From NCBI RefSeq assembly GCF_003627965.1, contig NZ_RBWE01000001.1:2451514-2515513 (forward strand): a stretch of 64,000 nucleotides of DNA, given 5' to 3'. Of the stretch, positions 19,068 to 29,527 are shown in pieces. The first letter of the stretch is position 1. Each line of letters starts with the position of its first letter. Both the position numbers and the translations under genes were made by a program. The stretch comes from Desulfofundulus salinus. Lineage in GTDB: Bacteria; Bacillota; Desulfotomaculia; Desulfotomaculales; Desulfovirgulaceae. The notes under the pieces are model-generated. The model saw only the letters and a list, made by a program, of their open reading frames with translations. It ran no database searches and had not been told where the DNA came from.

Positions 19068-19648
19068 TTTATCCATTCCTCGATGACGTGCCAGAGATCG
19101 TCCCGCCCTTCACGGGTGCGGGCGGAAAATTTAATCAGGGGGGCCTCCCCGGTTAAACCCAGGGTCTGCCGGACTACCTGCAGCTGCCGCAGGCCCTGGC
19201 TTTTGGAAAGCTTGTCCGCCTTTGTGGCCACCACCACCGTAGGCAAGCCATGATGTTTCAGCCACTGGTACAGCTGCACGTCCTGGGCGGTAGGAGGGTG
19301 ACGCAGGTCCACGATCTGGATTACACCCCGCAGCTCCGGGCGGCGGGACAGGTAGCCCTCAATCAAGGGTCCCCAGCTGACCCGCATCTTCTCCGGCACC
19401 CGGGCGTAGCCGTAGCCGGGCAGGTCCACCAGGTAAAACCGGTTATTGATCAGGTAAAAATTCAGGGTACGGGTCCTGCCCGGGGTATTGCTGGTGCGGG
19501 CTAAATTCCGGCGGTTGACCAGGCAGTTCAACAGGGACGACTTCCCTACATTGGAGCGCCCGGCCAGGGCTACCTCGGGTCTGCCCCCGGCCGGGCACCG
19601 GTTAAGTTCAGTTATGCTTTTAACAAACTCAGCAGAAACGATGTTCAT
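19064..19648 (-). CDS. engB: Ribosome biogenesis GTPase EngB/YsxC
   Basis: 194 residues with the circular order of TRAFAC GTPase motifs: G1 GRSNVGKSS (30-38), G3 DLPGYG, G4 TKAD and G5 FSARTREG. YsxC helps assemble the large ribosomal subunit. Its start overlaps the lon stop region by about 20 bp, and lon-engB is a conserved pair in Firmicutes. Its end overlaps the convergent gene by four bases. Confidence 0.96.
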   Translation of the reverse strand: MNIVSAEFVKSITELNRCPAGGRPEVALAGRSNVGKSSLLNCLVNRRNLARTSNTPGRTRTLNFYLINNRFYLVDLPGYGYARVPEKMRVSWGPLIEGYLSRRPELRGVIQIVDLRHPPTAQDVQLYQWLKHHGLPTVVVATKADKLSKSQGLRQLQVVRQTLGLTGEAPLIKFSARTREGRDDLWHVIEEWIN

Positions 19649-22064
19649 GGATCGCGGCCGGATCCTCCTTGACCGGTATCACGGGCTGGTAGGAAACCTC
19701 GGAAACTTCCCCGGAAGGGGAGCCCAGTTCAGTAGCTTCGTGCTCCTGCTCCTTTTCTAAAAGGGCTATCTCCAGGACTTCATCCATGTGCTCCACCTGG
19801 ATGAACTGCATCTTGCTCCTGACGTTGTGCGGTATATCGTCCAGCTCCTTACGGTTATCCTTGGGCAAAATCACCGTGGTGATACCAGCCCGGTGTGCGG
19901 CCAGTACCTTTTCCTTGATGCCGCCCACGGGCAGCACGCGACCCCTTAAGGTAATCTCCCCGGTCATGGCCACATCATGGCGCACCTTGCGTCCCGTGAA
20001 GGCCGAGGCCAGGGCGCAGGCCATGGTAATGCCGGCCGAAGGCCCGTCCTTGGGGATGGCTCCCTCCGGGACATGGATGTGGATATCGTGTTTGTCAAAT
20101 ACTTCTTCATCCACGCCCAGCTGGGCCGCCCGGCTGCGCACATAACTGTAGCTCGCCTGGGCGGATTCCTTCATTACTTCACCCAGTTTACCCGTTAAGG
20201 TAAGCCGGCCGGTACCCCGGTAAATGGTAACCTCGATGGCCAGGGTGTCGCCGCCAACCTCGGTCCAGGCCAGGCCGGTGGCCACGCCCACCTGATCTTC
20301 CTGTTCGACCACCCCGTAGCGGAACTTGGGCGTTCCCAGGAAGTGCTCCAGGTTTTGCACGGTAACGCGCACCTTTTTCGTTTCCTCCGCCACGATCTGC
20401 CGGGCGGCCTTACGGCAAAGGGTGGCAATCTGCCGCTCCAGGTTACGCACGCCGCTTTCCCGGGTGTACTCCCGGATAACCCGGCGAATGGCTTTTTCCG
20501 AAATGCTGAACATCTCACGGGTGAGACCGTGTTCCTTCAGCTGTTTGGGCAAAAGGTGCCTTAGGGCAATCTGCACCTTTTCCTCTTCGGTGTAACCGGA
20601 AATCTGGATCACTTCCATGCGGTCCAGAAGGGGCCGCGGGATACTGTGCTGGACGTTGGCCGTGGTGATGAACATTACATTGGAAAGGTCAAAGGGTACT
20701 TCAATGTAATGGTCGCTGAAGCTGTTGTTTTGCTCCGGGTCCAGCACTTCCAGCAGGGCCGCCGAAGGATCGCCCCGGAAGTCCATGCTCATCTTATCAA
20801 TTTCATCCAGCAGGAATACGGGGTTCTTGGAACCGGCGTTGCGCATCCCCTGGATTATCCTGCCCGGCAACGCCCCCACGTATGTGCGGCGGTGACCGCG
20901 GATTTCCGCTTCATCCCGCACACCGCCCAGGGAAATGCGCACAAATTTGCGCTCAAGGGCCCGGGCAATGGAACGGCCCAGGGAGGTCTTGCCAACCCCC
21001 GGCGGGCCGACGAAGCACAAAATAGGTCCCTTCATTTTCTTGGCCAGCTTGCGGATGGCCAGGTACTCCAGGATCCGCTCCTTGACCTCAGTGAGACCAT
21101 AATGGTCTTCGTCCAGGATGGCTTCGGCAGTTTTGATATCCAGCCGGTCCCGGGTGCTCTTGCTCCAGGGCAGCGCCAGCAACCAGTCCAGGTAATTGCG
21201 AATAACCGCCGATTCTGCTGCCATGGGCGGCATTTTTTCCAGACGCTCCACTTCCTTGAGGGCCTTTTCTTCCACTTCCTTGGGCAGCTTGGCTTCGGCA
21301 ATCTTTTCCCGGTATTCTTCTCCCTCCGCCACGCGCTCGTCCTTTTCACCAAGTTCCCGCTGAATGGCCTTCATCTGTTCCCGCAGGTAGTATTCCTTCT
21401 GGGTTTTCTCCATCTGCTTGCGCACACGGATATTGATCTTGCGCTCCAGTTCCACGATCTCCAGTTCCCTGGCCACCAGGGCGCACAGCTTCTCCAGCCG
21501 TTTGACAATATCCACGGCTTCCAGCACCTGCTGTTTTTCCTCTATGCGCAGGGGCAGGTGGGAGGCAACGATGTCGGCCAGCCGCCCCGGTTCTTCCAGG
21601 TTGACTACGGAAACCACCGTTTCCGGTGGAATGCGCTTGGAGAGTTTCACGTATTGCTCGAACTGGTAAACCAGGCTGCGCATCAGCGCCTCAATCTCGG
21701 GGGTTTTGATAAAATTTTCGTTATATTGTTCCACCTCTACTTTAAAGAAGGGCTCATGGGCCAGGTAACGCCTGATATGGCCCCGGGCAAGACCTTCTAC
21801 CAGAACCCGGATGGTGCCGCCGGGCAACTTGAGGAGTTGTTTCACCTCGGCTACGCTACCAATCCGGTATATGTCATCAACGCCGGGCTCGTCGGTCTGG
21901 GCTTCCTTCTGGGTAGCCAGGAAAATGATGCGGTCGCTCATCATGGCCTGCTCAATGGCCTGCACCGACTTTTCCCTACCCACGTCGAGATGGATGACCA
22001 TGTAGGGAAATACCAGAATGCCCCTTAACGGCAGCAATGGTAAGATTCGTACTACCGGCTCCAT
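19629..22064 (-). CDS. lon: ATP-dependent protease Lon (LonA)
   Basis: 811 residues, full length. It has the N-terminal LAN domain ([15 protein letters not shown]), a coiled-coil linker, the AAA+ module with GPPGVGKT at 353-360 and the C-terminal protease with catalytic Ser676 in PKDGPSAG and the Lys in GGIKEK. It degrades damaged and regulatory proteins in the cytosol. Start codon ATG with a GGAGGTG site. It is co-oriented with lonB but separated by a terminator and its own upstream region. Confidence 0.98.
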   Translation of the reverse strand: MEPVVRILPLLPLRGILVFPYMVIHLDVGREKSVQAIEQAMMSDRIIFLATQKEAQTDEPGVDDIYRIGSVAEVKQLLKLPGGTIRVLVEGLARGHIRRYLAHEPFFKVEVEQYNENFIKTPEIEALMRSLVYQFEQYVKLSKRIPPETVVSVVNLEEPGRLADIVASHLPLRIEEKQQVLEAVDIVKRLEKLCALVARELEIVELERKINIRVRKQMEKTQKEYYLREQMKAIQRELGEKDERVAEGEEYREKIAEAKLPKEVEEKALKEVERLEKMPPMAAESAVIRNYLDWLLALPWSKSTRDRLDIKTAEAILDEDHYGLTEVKERILEYLAIRKLAKKMKGPILCFVGPPGVGKTSLGRSIARALERKFVRISLGGVRDEAEIRGHRRTYVGALPGRIIQGMRNAGSKNPVFLLDEIDKMSMDFRGDPSAALLEVLDPEQNNSFSDHYIEVPFDLSNVMFITTANVQHSIPRPLLDRMEVIQISGYTEEEKVQIALRHLLPKQLKEHGLTREMFSISEKAIRRVIREYTRESGVRNLERQIATLCRKAARQIVAEETKKVRVTVQNLEHFLGTPKFRYGVVEQEDQVGVATGLAWTEVGGDTLAIEVTIYRGTGRLTLTGKLGEVMKESAQASYSYVRSRAAQLGVDEEVFDKHDIHIHVPEGAIPKDGPSAGITMACALASAFTGRKVRHDVAMTGEITLRGRVLPVGGIKEKVLAAHRAGITTVILPKDNRKELDDIPHNVRSKMQFIQVEHMDEVLEIALLEKEQEHEATELGSPSGEVSEVSYQPVIPVKEDPAAIHEHRFC

Positions 22065-22115
22065 AGCTGCACCTCCTTCTCGGTATGGTTCTGCGTTCCG
22101 GCCACATACACCACT

Positions 22116-22143
22116 ATTTTAACATACACCTAACATTCCTGCC
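22116..22143 (-). promoter_or_regulatory. lon upstream region with GGCAGGAAT motif and TAAAAT
   Basis: Minus strand GGCAGGAAT (22135-22143) lies 13 bases before TAAAAT (22116-22121), about 50 bases ahead of the lon start. The GGCAGGA(A/T)T word recurs upstream of two other genes in the window. Confidence 0.4.
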
Positions 22144-22161
22144 ATAGTAATAAGTGGCACG

Positions 22162-22193
22162 GAAAAACAAGAACCCGGCTTTATAAGCCGGGT
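22162..22193 (-). terminator. Rho-independent terminator after lonB
   Basis: Minus strand: ACCCGGCTT-ATA-AGCCGGGT perfect hairpin followed by TCTTGTTTTT. Confidence 0.88.
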
Positions 22194-22235
22194 GTGGTAA
22201 GCTAACATTCTTTCGTAAGTTTTTTGGGGTTGGTT

Positions 22236-23978
22236 TTAACTTCCTGAGCAGTGGTTTGACGAAAGGCCGGGGGAAGAAAGCAATCCCGCCGCCGCCAGCA
22301 CATCCCGCGGCGCCGGTAGGACGCTTTTGCGGGCGGCGCCGGGTTGTTCCACCAGGGCCGTTTTGAGCACCTCCTCCAGCCTGTCCACCGGCACCACCTC
22401 TATATCCGGCAGGTCGCGGAAAAGCTCCTGGTAATTTTCCCGGGGGATGAAAACCTTCCTGGCCCCGGCCTGGCGGGCGGCCTCCACTTTGGGCACAATC
22501 CCCCCCACGGGCAGCACGAGACCGCGGATGGAAACCTCGCCGGTCATGGCCACCCGGTTATCCACCGGGGTACCGGTAATGGCCGAGTATACCGCCGTGG
22601 CCACCGCCACCCCGGCCGAAGGCCCGTCCACGGGAATGCCGCCGGGGAAATTCACATGGATGTCGTAGTCCCGGGGATCCACGTCAGTGGTGCGGCGCAG
22701 GACGGTGAGGACGTTTTCCACCGCCCCCCGGGCCATGCTCTTGCGCCGCATGGTCCGTCCCCGCCCGTTCACCTCTTCTTCGTCCACCACGCCGGTGACG
22801 ATCACCTTGCCCTGGCCCCGGGGAGCGGGCAGGGCGTTGGCCTCTATTTCCAGAAGCGCCCCCATATTCGGGCCGTAAACGGCCAGGCCGTTGACCAGAC
22901 CCACCTGAGGTTGGGAGGCCACCTTTTTTTCGGGCCGGGGACTGTACTGACCGCTGTGCACCACCCATTCCACATCGGCCGCTTTGATCTGCTGGCGCCC
23001 CTCGGTAAGGGCAATACCGGCGGCAATCTGTACAATGTTTACCGCTTCCCGCCCGTTGGTGGCAAATTTTTTAATGACCGCCAGCCCCCGCTCATCCAGG
23101 GGAAAACCAACCTTGCGGGCGGCGTTGGCGGCAATAATTTCAATTTCATGGGGCAGCAAAGGGCGGAAAAAGATCTCCACGCAGCGGGAGCGCAGCGCCG
23201 GCGGAATTTCCTCCGGGGTGCGGGTGGTGGCCCCCACCAGGCGGAAATCCGCAGGCAGGCCGTTTTGAAAGATATCATGGATATGGCCGGGAATATTGGG
23301 ATCTTCGGAACTGTAATAGGCGCTTTCTAAAAGAACCTTGCGGTCCTCCATGACCTTGAGCAGCTTGTTCATCTGAATCGGGTGAAGTTCGCCAATTTCA
23401 TCAATAAAGAGTACCCCCCCATGGGCCCTGGTCACCGCACCGGGTTTGGGCTGGGGTATACCCGCCATGCCCATGGGTCCGGCTCCCTGGTAGATGGGAT
23501 CGTGCACCGAACCAATCAGGGGGTCGGCAATCCCCCGCTCGTCAAAACGGGCGGTGGTGGCATCCACCTCTACAAACTTCGCATTTTCCTTGAAGGGAGA
23601 ATGGGGGTTTTTTTGGGCCTCCTCCAGCACCAGCCTGGCGGCTGCCGTCTTGCCCACCCCGGGTGGCCCGTAGATAATGACGTGCTGGGGATTGGGGCCG
23701 CAAAGGGCCGCCCGCAGGGATCGGAGCCCTTCCTCCTGGCCAATGATCTCCTCGAATTTGCTGGGCCGGGTTTTTTCGGCCAGCGGTTCGGTGAGGGAAA
23801 TGGACCGCAACCGCTGCAGCTTTTCTATTTCCTTGCGGGATTCCCGCTCCACGGCCGTTCTATTACCCTGCTGGGCCTTTAACAGGTTCCAGAAGTAAAG
23901 GCCAATGATCACTCCAAAGAAAACCTGGACAAAGGTAATAAAGCTGCCCAGTCCCCCGGGAAACTCTGCCACGGTCAT
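22236..23978 (-). CDS. lonB: LonB-type ATP-dependent protease (sporeformer type)
   Basis: 580 residues. One N-terminal membrane segment (about 12-30, FITFVQVFFGVIIGLYFW) replaces the LAN domain. The AAA+ module carries [11 protein letters not shown] (about 105) and DEIGELHPIQMNKLL. The Lon protease domain has catalytic Ser in GIPVDGPSAG and Lys in the following helix region GGIVPKVEAA. This architecture matches Bacillus LonB, which is made in the forespore and is membrane tethered. The gene lies between clpX and lon, as in B. subtilis. Confidence 0.93.
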   Translation of the reverse strand: MTVAEFPGGLGSFITFVQVFFGVIIGLYFWNLLKAQQGNRTAVERESRKEIEKLQRLRSISLTEPLAEKTRPSKFEEIIGQEEGLRSLRAALCGPNPQHVIIYGPPGVGKTAAARLVLEEAQKNPHSPFKENAKFVEVDATTARFDERGIADPLIGSVHDPIYQGAGPMGMAGIPQPKPGAVTRAHGGVLFIDEIGELHPIQMNKLLKVMEDRKVLLESAYYSSEDPNIPGHIHDIFQNGLPADFRLVGATTRTPEEIPPALRSRCVEIFFRPLLPHEIEIIAANAARKVGFPLDERGLAVIKKFATNGREAVNIVQIAAGIALTEGRQQIKAADVEWVVHSGQYSPRPEKKVASQPQVGLVNGLAVYGPNMGALLEIEANALPAPRGQGKVIVTGVVDEEEVNGRGRTMRRKSMARGAVENVLTVLRRTTDVDPRDYDIHVNFPGGIPVDGPSAGVAVATAVYSAITGTPVDNRVAMTGEVSIRGLVLPVGGIVPKVEAARQAGARKVFIPRENYQELFRDLPDIEVVPVDRLEEVLKTALVEQPGAARKSVLPAPRDVLAAAGLLSSPGLSSNHCSGS

Positions 23979-24081
23979 GCCTCCTTGCCTTGATTTTTGG
24001 CAAGATCTATTATTGCCCTTTTATGCATCTAAAAAACACCGCTACCCTATTTTTCACAGTTAACTGAGTATCCCCCATGAA

Positions 24082-24112
24082 ACAAAAAAGCACACGTATG
24101 GCTACGTGTGCC
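24082..24112 (-). terminator. Rho-independent terminator after clpX
   Basis: Minus strand: GCACACGTA-GCCA-TACGTGTGC perfect hairpin followed by TTTTTTG. Confidence 0.9.
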
Positions 24113-24139
24113 TGCAATCTGTATTTCACCTTCCGGCAA

Positions 24140-25390
24140 TTACGCCGTTTCTTCCTTCTTCTTCTTGCGGTCTACGGCCACCACCAGGGGCTTATCCTTT
24201 TTCAGGATGGTGTCCCTGGTAATGATCACCCTGGCGATATCTTCCCGGGAGGGAATTTCATACATCACGTCCAGCATGATGTCCTCCAGGATGGCCCGCA
24301 GTCCCCGGGCGCCGGTGTTGCGCTTGAGGGCCTCCTGGGCCACCGTCCGCAGGGCGTCGGGATGGAACTCCAGGCTCACCCCATCCAGCTCGAACAGTTT
24401 TTCATACTGTTTGACCAGGGCATTCTTGGGCTCGGTCAGAATGCGGATGAGGGCTTCCTCATCCAGGGCATCCAGGGTGACGATAATAGGCAAGCGGCCC
24501 ACAAACTCGGGGATAAGACCGTATTTAAGCAGGTCTTCCGGCAGGATCTGGCTTAAGATTTCCCCAATTTTCTGGTCCCGCCTGCTCTGGACTTCGGCGC
24601 CAAAGCCCAGGCCCTTTTTCCCGATGCGGTTCTGGATGATCTTCTCAATGCCGTCAAAGGCACCGCCGCAGATAAACAGGATATTGGTGGTATCCAGCTG
24701 GATGAACTCCTGGTGGGGGTGCTTGCGACCGCCCTGGGGCGGCACGCTGGCCACCGTGCCTTCCAGGATCTTTAAGAGAGCCTGCTGCACGCCCTCGCCG
24801 GACACGTCCCGGGTAATGGACGGGTTTTCCGATTTGCGGGCGATCTTGTCGATTTCGTCAATGTAGACGATGCCCTTTTCCGCCTTCTCCACATCGTAAT
24901 CGGCCGCCTGGATGAGTTTTAAAAGGATGTTTTCCACGTCCTCACCTACGTAACCGGCCTCGGTCAGGGATGTGGCATCGGCAATGGCAAAGGGAACATT
25001 GAGCAACCGGGCCAGGGTCTGGGCCAGCAGGGTTTTACCGCAACCCGTAGGCCCCAGCATGATGATGTTGCTCTTTTGCAGTTCCACATCGTCTATCTTG
25101 CCACCCAGATTGATGCGCTTGTAGTGGTTGTAAACCGCCACGGCCAGGGTTTTCTTGGCCTGCTCCTGGCCGATGACGTACTGGTCCAGTATTTCTTTGA
25201 TTTCCTTAGGCTTCGGGATGTCTCCCAGGTCAAGCCCAAGGTCCTCGCTCAGTTCCTCTTCAATAATTTCGTTACAAAGCTCAATGCACTCATCGCAAAT
25301 GTATACCCCGGGACCGGCCACCAGTTTTTTGACCTGGTCCTGGAGTTTGCCGCAAAAGGAGCACTTGAGCTGACCCTTGTCGTTAAACAT
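24140..25390 (-). CDS. clpX: ClpX ATPase subunit of ClpXP
   Basis: 416 residues. The N-terminal zinc finger has Cys10, Cys13, Cys32 and Cys35 (CSFCGK and CDECIELC). The AAA+ module shows [15 protein letters not shown], the Walker [10 protein letters not shown] and the ClpP-binding IGF-like loop in LIGEILSQ/VGRLP surroundings. It unfolds tagged proteins and feeds them to ClpP, encoded 15 bp upstream. The tig-clpP-clpX order is the standard arrangement. Confidence 0.98.
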   Translation of the reverse strand: MFNDKGQLKCSFCGKLQDQVKKLVAGPGVYICDECIELCNEIIEEELSEDLGLDLGDIPKPKEIKEILDQYVIGQEQAKKTLAVAVYNHYKRINLGGKIDDVELQKSNIIMLGPTGCGKTLLAQTLARLLNVPFAIADATSLTEAGYVGEDVENILLKLIQAADYDVEKAEKGIVYIDEIDKIARKSENPSITRDVSGEGVQQALLKILEGTVASVPPQGGRKHPHQEFIQLDTTNILFICGGAFDGIEKIIQNRIGKKGLGFGAEVQSRRDQKIGEILSQILPEDLLKYGLIPEFVGRLPIIVTLDALDEEALIRILTEPKNALVKQYEKLFELDGVSLEFHPDALRTVAQEALKRNTGARGLRAILEDIMLDVMYEIPSREDIARVIITRDTILKKDKPLVVAVDRKKKKEETA

Positions 25391-25405
25391 AGCTAAACAC
25401 CTCTT

Positions 25406-25999
25406 TTATTTTGACTTGCGATAGGTCAACACCTCGTCGATGATACCATATTCCTTTGCTTCCTCAGCGGACATAAAGAAATCCCGCTCAGTATCCCGGG
25501 AAATTTTTTCCCTGGGCTGGCCCGTATGTTTGGCCAGCAGTTCATTCAAGATATCCTTTATGCGAAGGATCTCCCGGGCATGGATCTCAATCTCCGTCGC
25601 CTGACCCTGCACCCCGCCCAGGGGCTGGTGCAACATGATCCGGGCGTAGGGCAATGCATAACGCTTGCCCCTGGCTCCGGCAGCCAGCAAAAAGGAACCC
25701 ATGCTGGCGGCCTGCCCCAGGCAGATGGTGGAAACATCTGGTTTAATGTACTGCATGGTATCGTAAATGGCCAGCCCGGCAGTGACAACGCCGCCGGGGG
25801 AGTTGATATAAAAATGGATATCCTTTTCCGGATCCTCGGCCTCCAGGAAAAGCATCTGGGCAATTACCAGATTGGCTACATGATCGTCTATGGGTCCGCC
25901 GATGAAAATAATCCGGTCCTTTAAAAGACGGGAGTAAATATCGTATGCCCGCTCACCGCGGTTGGTTTGCTCAACGACAATCGGTACTAAAGTCGACAT
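25406..25999 (-). CDS. clpP: ClpP protease subunit
   Basis: 197 residues. The serine protease triad is visible as Ser99 (GQAASMGS), His124 (IMLHQPLGG) and Asp in [11 protein letters not shown]. The N-terminal axial loop sequence ([22 protein letters not shown]) is typical of active ClpP. It forms the tetradecameric chamber for ClpX. It lies between tig and clpX on one transcript. Confidence 0.98.
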   Translation of the reverse strand: MSTLVPIVVEQTNRGERAYDIYSRLLKDRIIFIGGPIDDHVANLVIAQMLFLEAEDPEKDIHFYINSPGGVVTAGLAIYDTMQYIKPDVSTICLGQAASMGSFLLAAGARGKRYALPYARIMLHQPLGGVQGQATEIEIHAREILRIKDILNELLAKHTGQPREKISRDTERDFFMSAEEAKEYGIIDEVLTYRKSK

Positions 26000-26057
26000 G
26001 GTAACGTTACCTCCTGCGTAAAGGATGGATTATTTTAAAGCGATCACAAGCGGGAAT

Positions 26058-27374
26058 TTACTCTGTCGCCGGTTGCCCGTCCTGCGCGACTACATTAGCC
26101 TGGTCCACCAAAAACTGGATTACCTTTTCCCGGACTAACCCCGTTATGACCGCCTCCAGCTGCCCCTGGCTTTCCACCACTTTACGCACTACTGCGGGGT
26201 CCTGCTGCATTTCTTTGGCCATCCGCTCAATTTCCGCCTGTATTTCTTCTTCGGTGACGGTGATGTTTTCAGCCCTGGCGATGGCATCCAGCACCAGCAT
26301 GGTCTTCAGGCTCTCCTGGGCATCCGGGCGGAGGCGTTCTTCCATTTCCTCCATGGTGCTGTTTGAATACTTCAGGTAGTTTTCCAGGGTGAGGCCCTGG
26401 ACCATTAAGCGGCGCTCCAGGCTTTGAAGCATTTCCTTTAGACGGGTTTGAATCATTTCCTCAGGGATATCAACCTGTGCATTTTCCACCGCTTTCTTCA
26501 GGACAGCCTGACGGGTTTCGGCTTTTGCCCTGGCTTCGGCAGCTTGTTTTAATTTATTCTCCAGGTCCGCCCTTAATTCCTCCAGGGTATCAAACTCACT
26601 CACGTCCTTGGCAAACTCGTCATCCAGCGGGGCCAGCTCCTTACGCTTGATGGCCTTCACGGTGACGGTGAACACTGCTTCCTTGCCCGAAAGCTCCGGC
26701 TTGGGATAGTCCTCGGGAAAGCGGGCCGTGATCTCCTTTGTTTCGTTGATGGCCATCCCCACCAGCTGGTCCTCAAAACCGGGGATTAACCCGGCGTTCC
26801 CAACCTCCAGGGTATAGTCGGTAGCCTTCCCGCCTTCAAATAGTTCCCCGTCCACCCGGCCTTCAAAGTCAATGGTAACCAGGTCTCCCTGCTGCACCGC
26901 ACCCTCGTCAAGGCTCACCAGCCTGGCATGGCGGTTTTGCAACCGTTCCAGTTCCTGTTGTACATCCTCCGGCGTTACTTCCGTACTGGGTCGGGTTACT
27001 TCCAGGCCCTTATACTGGCCCAATTCCACTTCAGGCTTTACTACTACCCTGGCCTTAAATACCACCGGCTTACCCTCTTCCACCTGGACCAGTTCCAGCT
27101 GGGGCTGGGCCACCGGTTCAATACCCGTATCTTCTACCGCTTTGAAATAGGCTTCCGGAATAAGCATTTCCACTGCTTCATCCAGCAATGCCTGTTTGCC
27201 GATATGCCGCTCCAGGATAATCCGGGGAGCTTTACCAGGCCGGAAACCGGGCACGTTAACCTTCCTGGCCAGCTTCCGATAGGCCTTATCCATTGCCTGG
27301 GAAAATTGATCGGCATCTACCTCTACTTCCAGTAAAACAGTGTTTTTCTCTATCCTTTCCGCGTTAGCTTTCAT
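26058..27374 (-). CDS. tig: Trigger factor, ribosome-associated chaperone
   Basis: 438 residues: N-terminal ribosome-binding domain with the signature GFRPGKAPRIILE (about 42-54), the FKBP prolyl isomerase domain (about 160-245, GDLVTIDFEGRVDGELFEGG) and a long helical C-terminal arm domain. It binds nascent chains at the ribosomal exit. First gene of the tig-clpP-clpX operon, with a good promoter upstream. Confidence 0.97.
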   Translation of the reverse strand: MKANAERIEKNTVLLEVEVDADQFSQAMDKAYRKLARKVNVPGFRPGKAPRIILERHIGKQALLDEAVEMLIPEAYFKAVEDTGIEPVAQPQLELVQVEEGKPVVFKARVVVKPEVELGQYKGLEVTRPSTEVTPEDVQQELERLQNRHARLVSLDEGAVQQGDLVTIDFEGRVDGELFEGGKATDYTLEVGNAGLIPGFEDQLVGMAINETKEITARFPEDYPKPELSGKEAVFTVTVKAIKRKELAPLDDEFAKDVSEFDTLEELRADLENKLKQAAEARAKAETRQAVLKKAVENAQVDIPEEMIQTRLKEMLQSLERRLMVQGLTLENYLKYSNSTMEEMEERLRPDAQESLKTMLVLDAIARAENITVTEEEIQAEIERMAKEMQQDPAVVRKVVESQGQLEAVITGLVREKVIQFLVDQANVVAQDGQPATE

Positions 27375-27428
27375 CTATGCTCCCCCTTATAAAAGCTTTT
27401 TTAATAACCAGATTTAACCCCTTTTGCC

Positions 27429-27457
27429 ATTATAGGCCGAACAATACTATAGTGTAA
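27429..27457 (-). promoter_or_regulatory. Promoter of tig-clpPX
   Basis: Minus strand TTACAC, 17-base spacer, TATAAT about 50 bases ahead of the tig start. A second overlapping pair, TTTACA-16-TATAGT, lies slightly upstream. Confidence 0.6.
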
Positions 27458-27824
27458 CCATTTTTCATGTAAATACTTAATTCTACGGTTGAAGGATATT
27501 TCCTCCAGAAGAAAGGCCTTTTATCTCCCAGCCCCCAAAAAATTTAATGGTAAAATTTTTGCCGAAAAAGCTCTTGCTGGCCCGATATATGCATTACAAG
27601 CTAGTAAGGTATTTTACCTGAAGAGAGTAAAAACTGCAATACGAAATTCTGTCAAAAAATTAGATCACCTGGAGTCCCGGCAAACTGCATGTATTGCGGG
27701 CTCCGGGCAACACCGGAAAACCCGCAAACAAAATAAATAAATAAATAAATTCCTAAATTATAAAAGATCGTGCTTTCTGATATTTAGAAACTTGAACATT
27801 CTTTTAGAAAAGTAAGAAAGGGGG
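27458..27824. other. AT-rich intergenic stretch without a convincing gene
   Basis: The 83-codon frame at 27489-27740 begins with TTG, has no ribosome site and resembles nothing I know, so I do not call it. A GC-rich hairpin (GCGGG-CTCCGG with CCGGAA-CCCGC, about 27696-27726) is followed by a TAAA repeat (27730-27750) rather than a T run. Confidence 0.5.
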
Positions 27825-27853
27825 TTGTATTTTTGGTCTGTATACAATATACT
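27825..27853 (+). promoter_or_regulatory. Promoter with palindrome ahead of the decarboxylase genes
   Basis: TTGTAT (27825-27830), 17-base spacer, TATACT (27848-27853). The half-sites TTGTAT and ATACAA (27842-27847) form an inverted repeat spanning the spacer, and AATACAA recurs about 20 bases on. This could be an operator; the regulator is unknown. The transcript would have a leader of about 95 bases. Confidence 0.5.
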
Positions 27854-27952
27854 GTTTGTTGAATACAATAAGCAAAAATTGGATGGTTGCACCTGAGTGG
27901 TTACCGTAGTTCTGTAACGGGCACTTATAAAAATTAAAAGGAGGTCTATTAA

Positions 27953-28141
27953 ATGATCGACTGGACTAATGCTGTGGTAGTGGCCATCAGCGGTATTGTT
28001 TCGGTGTTTTTGGCCTTGGGCATACTAAGCGCGGTGGTGAGCTTTTCCGGCTGGCTTTTTGCCTATAGCGCCAGGAAAAAAACTGCCGCCCAACAATCCC
28101 AGCAGGCCCCCGCTCAGGGGAAAACAGTGGCAATTCATTAA
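27953..28141 (+). CDS. OadG-like small membrane subunit of a sodium pump decarboxylase
   Basis: 62 residues: one membrane helix (about 8-36) and a charged, Gln/Ala-rich cytosolic tail. AAAGGAGG precedes the ATG at good spacing. In this enzyme class the gamma/delta subunit holds the complex together. Family assignment rests on size, topology and the following biotin-carrier and beta-subunit genes, as sequence identity in this group is low. Confidence 0.75.
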   Translation: MIDWTNAVVVAISGIVSVFLALGILSAVVSFSGWLFAYSARKKTAAQQSQQAPAQGKTVAIH

Positions 28142-28158
28142 GAGGGGAGGTGTTTTAA

Positions 28159-28374
28159 GTGGCTACTCCGGTAAATTCCCCCATGGTGGGCAAGTTAATT
28201 TCAGTTGATGTAAAAGTTGGAGATCAGGTGAAAGAAAATGACCCTGTGGCCACCATCGAAGCCATGAAAATGTATGTCAAAATCTACGCTCCGGCCAGCG
28301 GTGTGGTCAAGGAAATAAAGGCAAACCCGGGCGATGTGGTCAACCCCGATACGGTAATCCTGACCCTTGAATAA
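28159..28374 (+). CDS. Biotin carboxyl carrier protein of the decarboxylase
   Basis: 71 residues from a GTG start, forming one biotinyl/lipoyl domain. The biotin attachment motif EAMKM contains the modified Lys. The hinge SPMVGKLISVDVKVGDQV and the closing ANPGDVVNPDTVILTLE are typical. It shuttles CO2 from the carboxyltransferase to the membrane beta subunit. It is 17 bp from its neighbours, in one operon. Confidence 0.93.
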   Translation: MATPVNSPMVGKLISVDVKVGDQVKENDPVATIEAMKMYVKIYAPASGVVKEIKANPGDVVNPDTVILTLE

Positions 28375-28391
28375 GGAAAGGGGGATTGGCT

Positions 28392-29507
28392 ATGCTGGAG
28401 CAATTGACCGAGACCATTAACAGCACAGGGCTCCTCAGTTTGACCCCGGGCAATTTAATCATGTGGGCGGTCGCCTTTGGCCTCATGTACCTGGCCATAA
28501 AAAAAGGGGTCGAACCCCTCCTGCTGGTGCCGATTAGTTTCGGCATTTTCGCAGCCAATTTTCCCCTCACCGGACTGATGGAACCGGGAGGGTTGTACTA
28601 CATGTTCTTCCATAACGGAATCCAGAACGAGTTGATCCCTCCCCTGATCTTCCTCGGTCTGGGAGCCATGACCGACTTCGGTCCGGTAATTGCCAATCCC
28701 AAAACTTTACTGCTGGGGGCGGCCGCCCAGCTGGGAGTCTACGCAGCCTTTTTCACTGCCCTGTTATTTGGCTTTAACATTGCCGAAGCGGCCACCATCG
28801 GCATCATTGGAGGTGCCGACGGTCCCACCACCATCTTTCTGTCGGCCAACCTGGCCCCGCACCTGATGGGGGCGGTTTCCGTGGCTGCTTATTCCTACAT
28901 GGCCCTGGTGCCCCTGATTATCCCGCCGGTGGCCAAGCTGCTGACCACGCCCAGGGAGCGGGCCATGGTCATGAAACAAATGCGCCCGGTGAGCAAGGGA
29001 GAAAAGATCCTCTTCCCCTTGCTGGCCAGCCTGGTGATTATCCTGCTGGTACCTAAATCGGCGCCCTTAATCGCCATGTTCATGCTGGGCAACCTGTTCA
29101 TGGAATCGGGTGTGGTCCAGCGCCTCACCGACGTTTCCCGCAACGAACTGATGAATATCGTGACCATCTTTTTGGGCCTGGGCGTTGGCGCCACCATGTC
29201 GGCGGAAACCTTCCTCAAGCCCCAAACCATTTACATTTTCATTCTCGGTATCGTGGCCTTTGCCTTCGCGGCTGCGGGCGGCATCATGATCGCCAAGATC
29301 ATGAACCTGTTTACCACGAACAAGGTCAACCCGCTGATCGGTGCGGCAGGAGTATCCGCTGTTCCCATGGCCGCCCGGGTGGTGCACCAGCTGGGTGCGG
29401 AAGCCAACCCGCAAAACTACCTGCTCATGCACGCCATGGGGCCGAACGTGGCCGGCGTAATCGGTACCGCCGTGGCCGCCGGAGCCTTTATCACGGCCAT
29501 TCACTAA
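28392..29507 (+). CDS. Na+-pumping decarboxylase beta subunit (OadB/MmdB/GcdB)
   Basis: 371 residues; ATG 28392 is chosen over TTG 28386 because AAGGGGG sits seven bases upstream. About nine or more membrane helices. The sodium-site region GIIGGADGPTTIFLS (about 135-150) and GGLYYMFFHNGIQNELIPPLIFLGLGAMTDFGP are characteristic. It decarboxylates carboxybiotin and moves Na+ outward. The carboxyltransferase subunit that would name the substrate (oxaloacetate, methylmalonyl-CoA or glutaconyl-CoA) is not in the operon. A terminator follows at once. Confidence 0.93.
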   Translation: MLEQLTETINSTGLLSLTPGNLIMWAVAFGLMYLAIKKGVEPLLLVPISFGIFAANFPLTGLMEPGGLYYMFFHNGIQNELIPPLIFLGLGAMTDFGPVIANPKTLLLGAAAQLGVYAAFFTALLFGFNIAEAATIGIIGGADGPTTIFLSANLAPHLMGAVSVAAYSYMALVPLIIPPVAKLLTTPRERAMVMKQMRPVSKGEKILFPLLASLVIILLVPKSAPLIAMFMLGNLFMESGVVQRLTDVSRNELMNIVTIFLGLGVGATMSAETFLKPQTIYIFILGIVAFAFAAAGGIMIAKIMNLFTTNKVNPLIGAAGVSAVPMAARVVHQLGAEANPQNYLLMHAMGPNVAGVIGTAVAAGAFITAIH

Positions 29508-29527
29508 GGGAAAACCCCTTTGGCGCG

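Noticed and set aside
27489..27740. 83-codon open frame in the tig-decarboxylase spacer
   Set aside because: TTG start without a ribosome site, no recognisable features and AT-rich context; probably chance.
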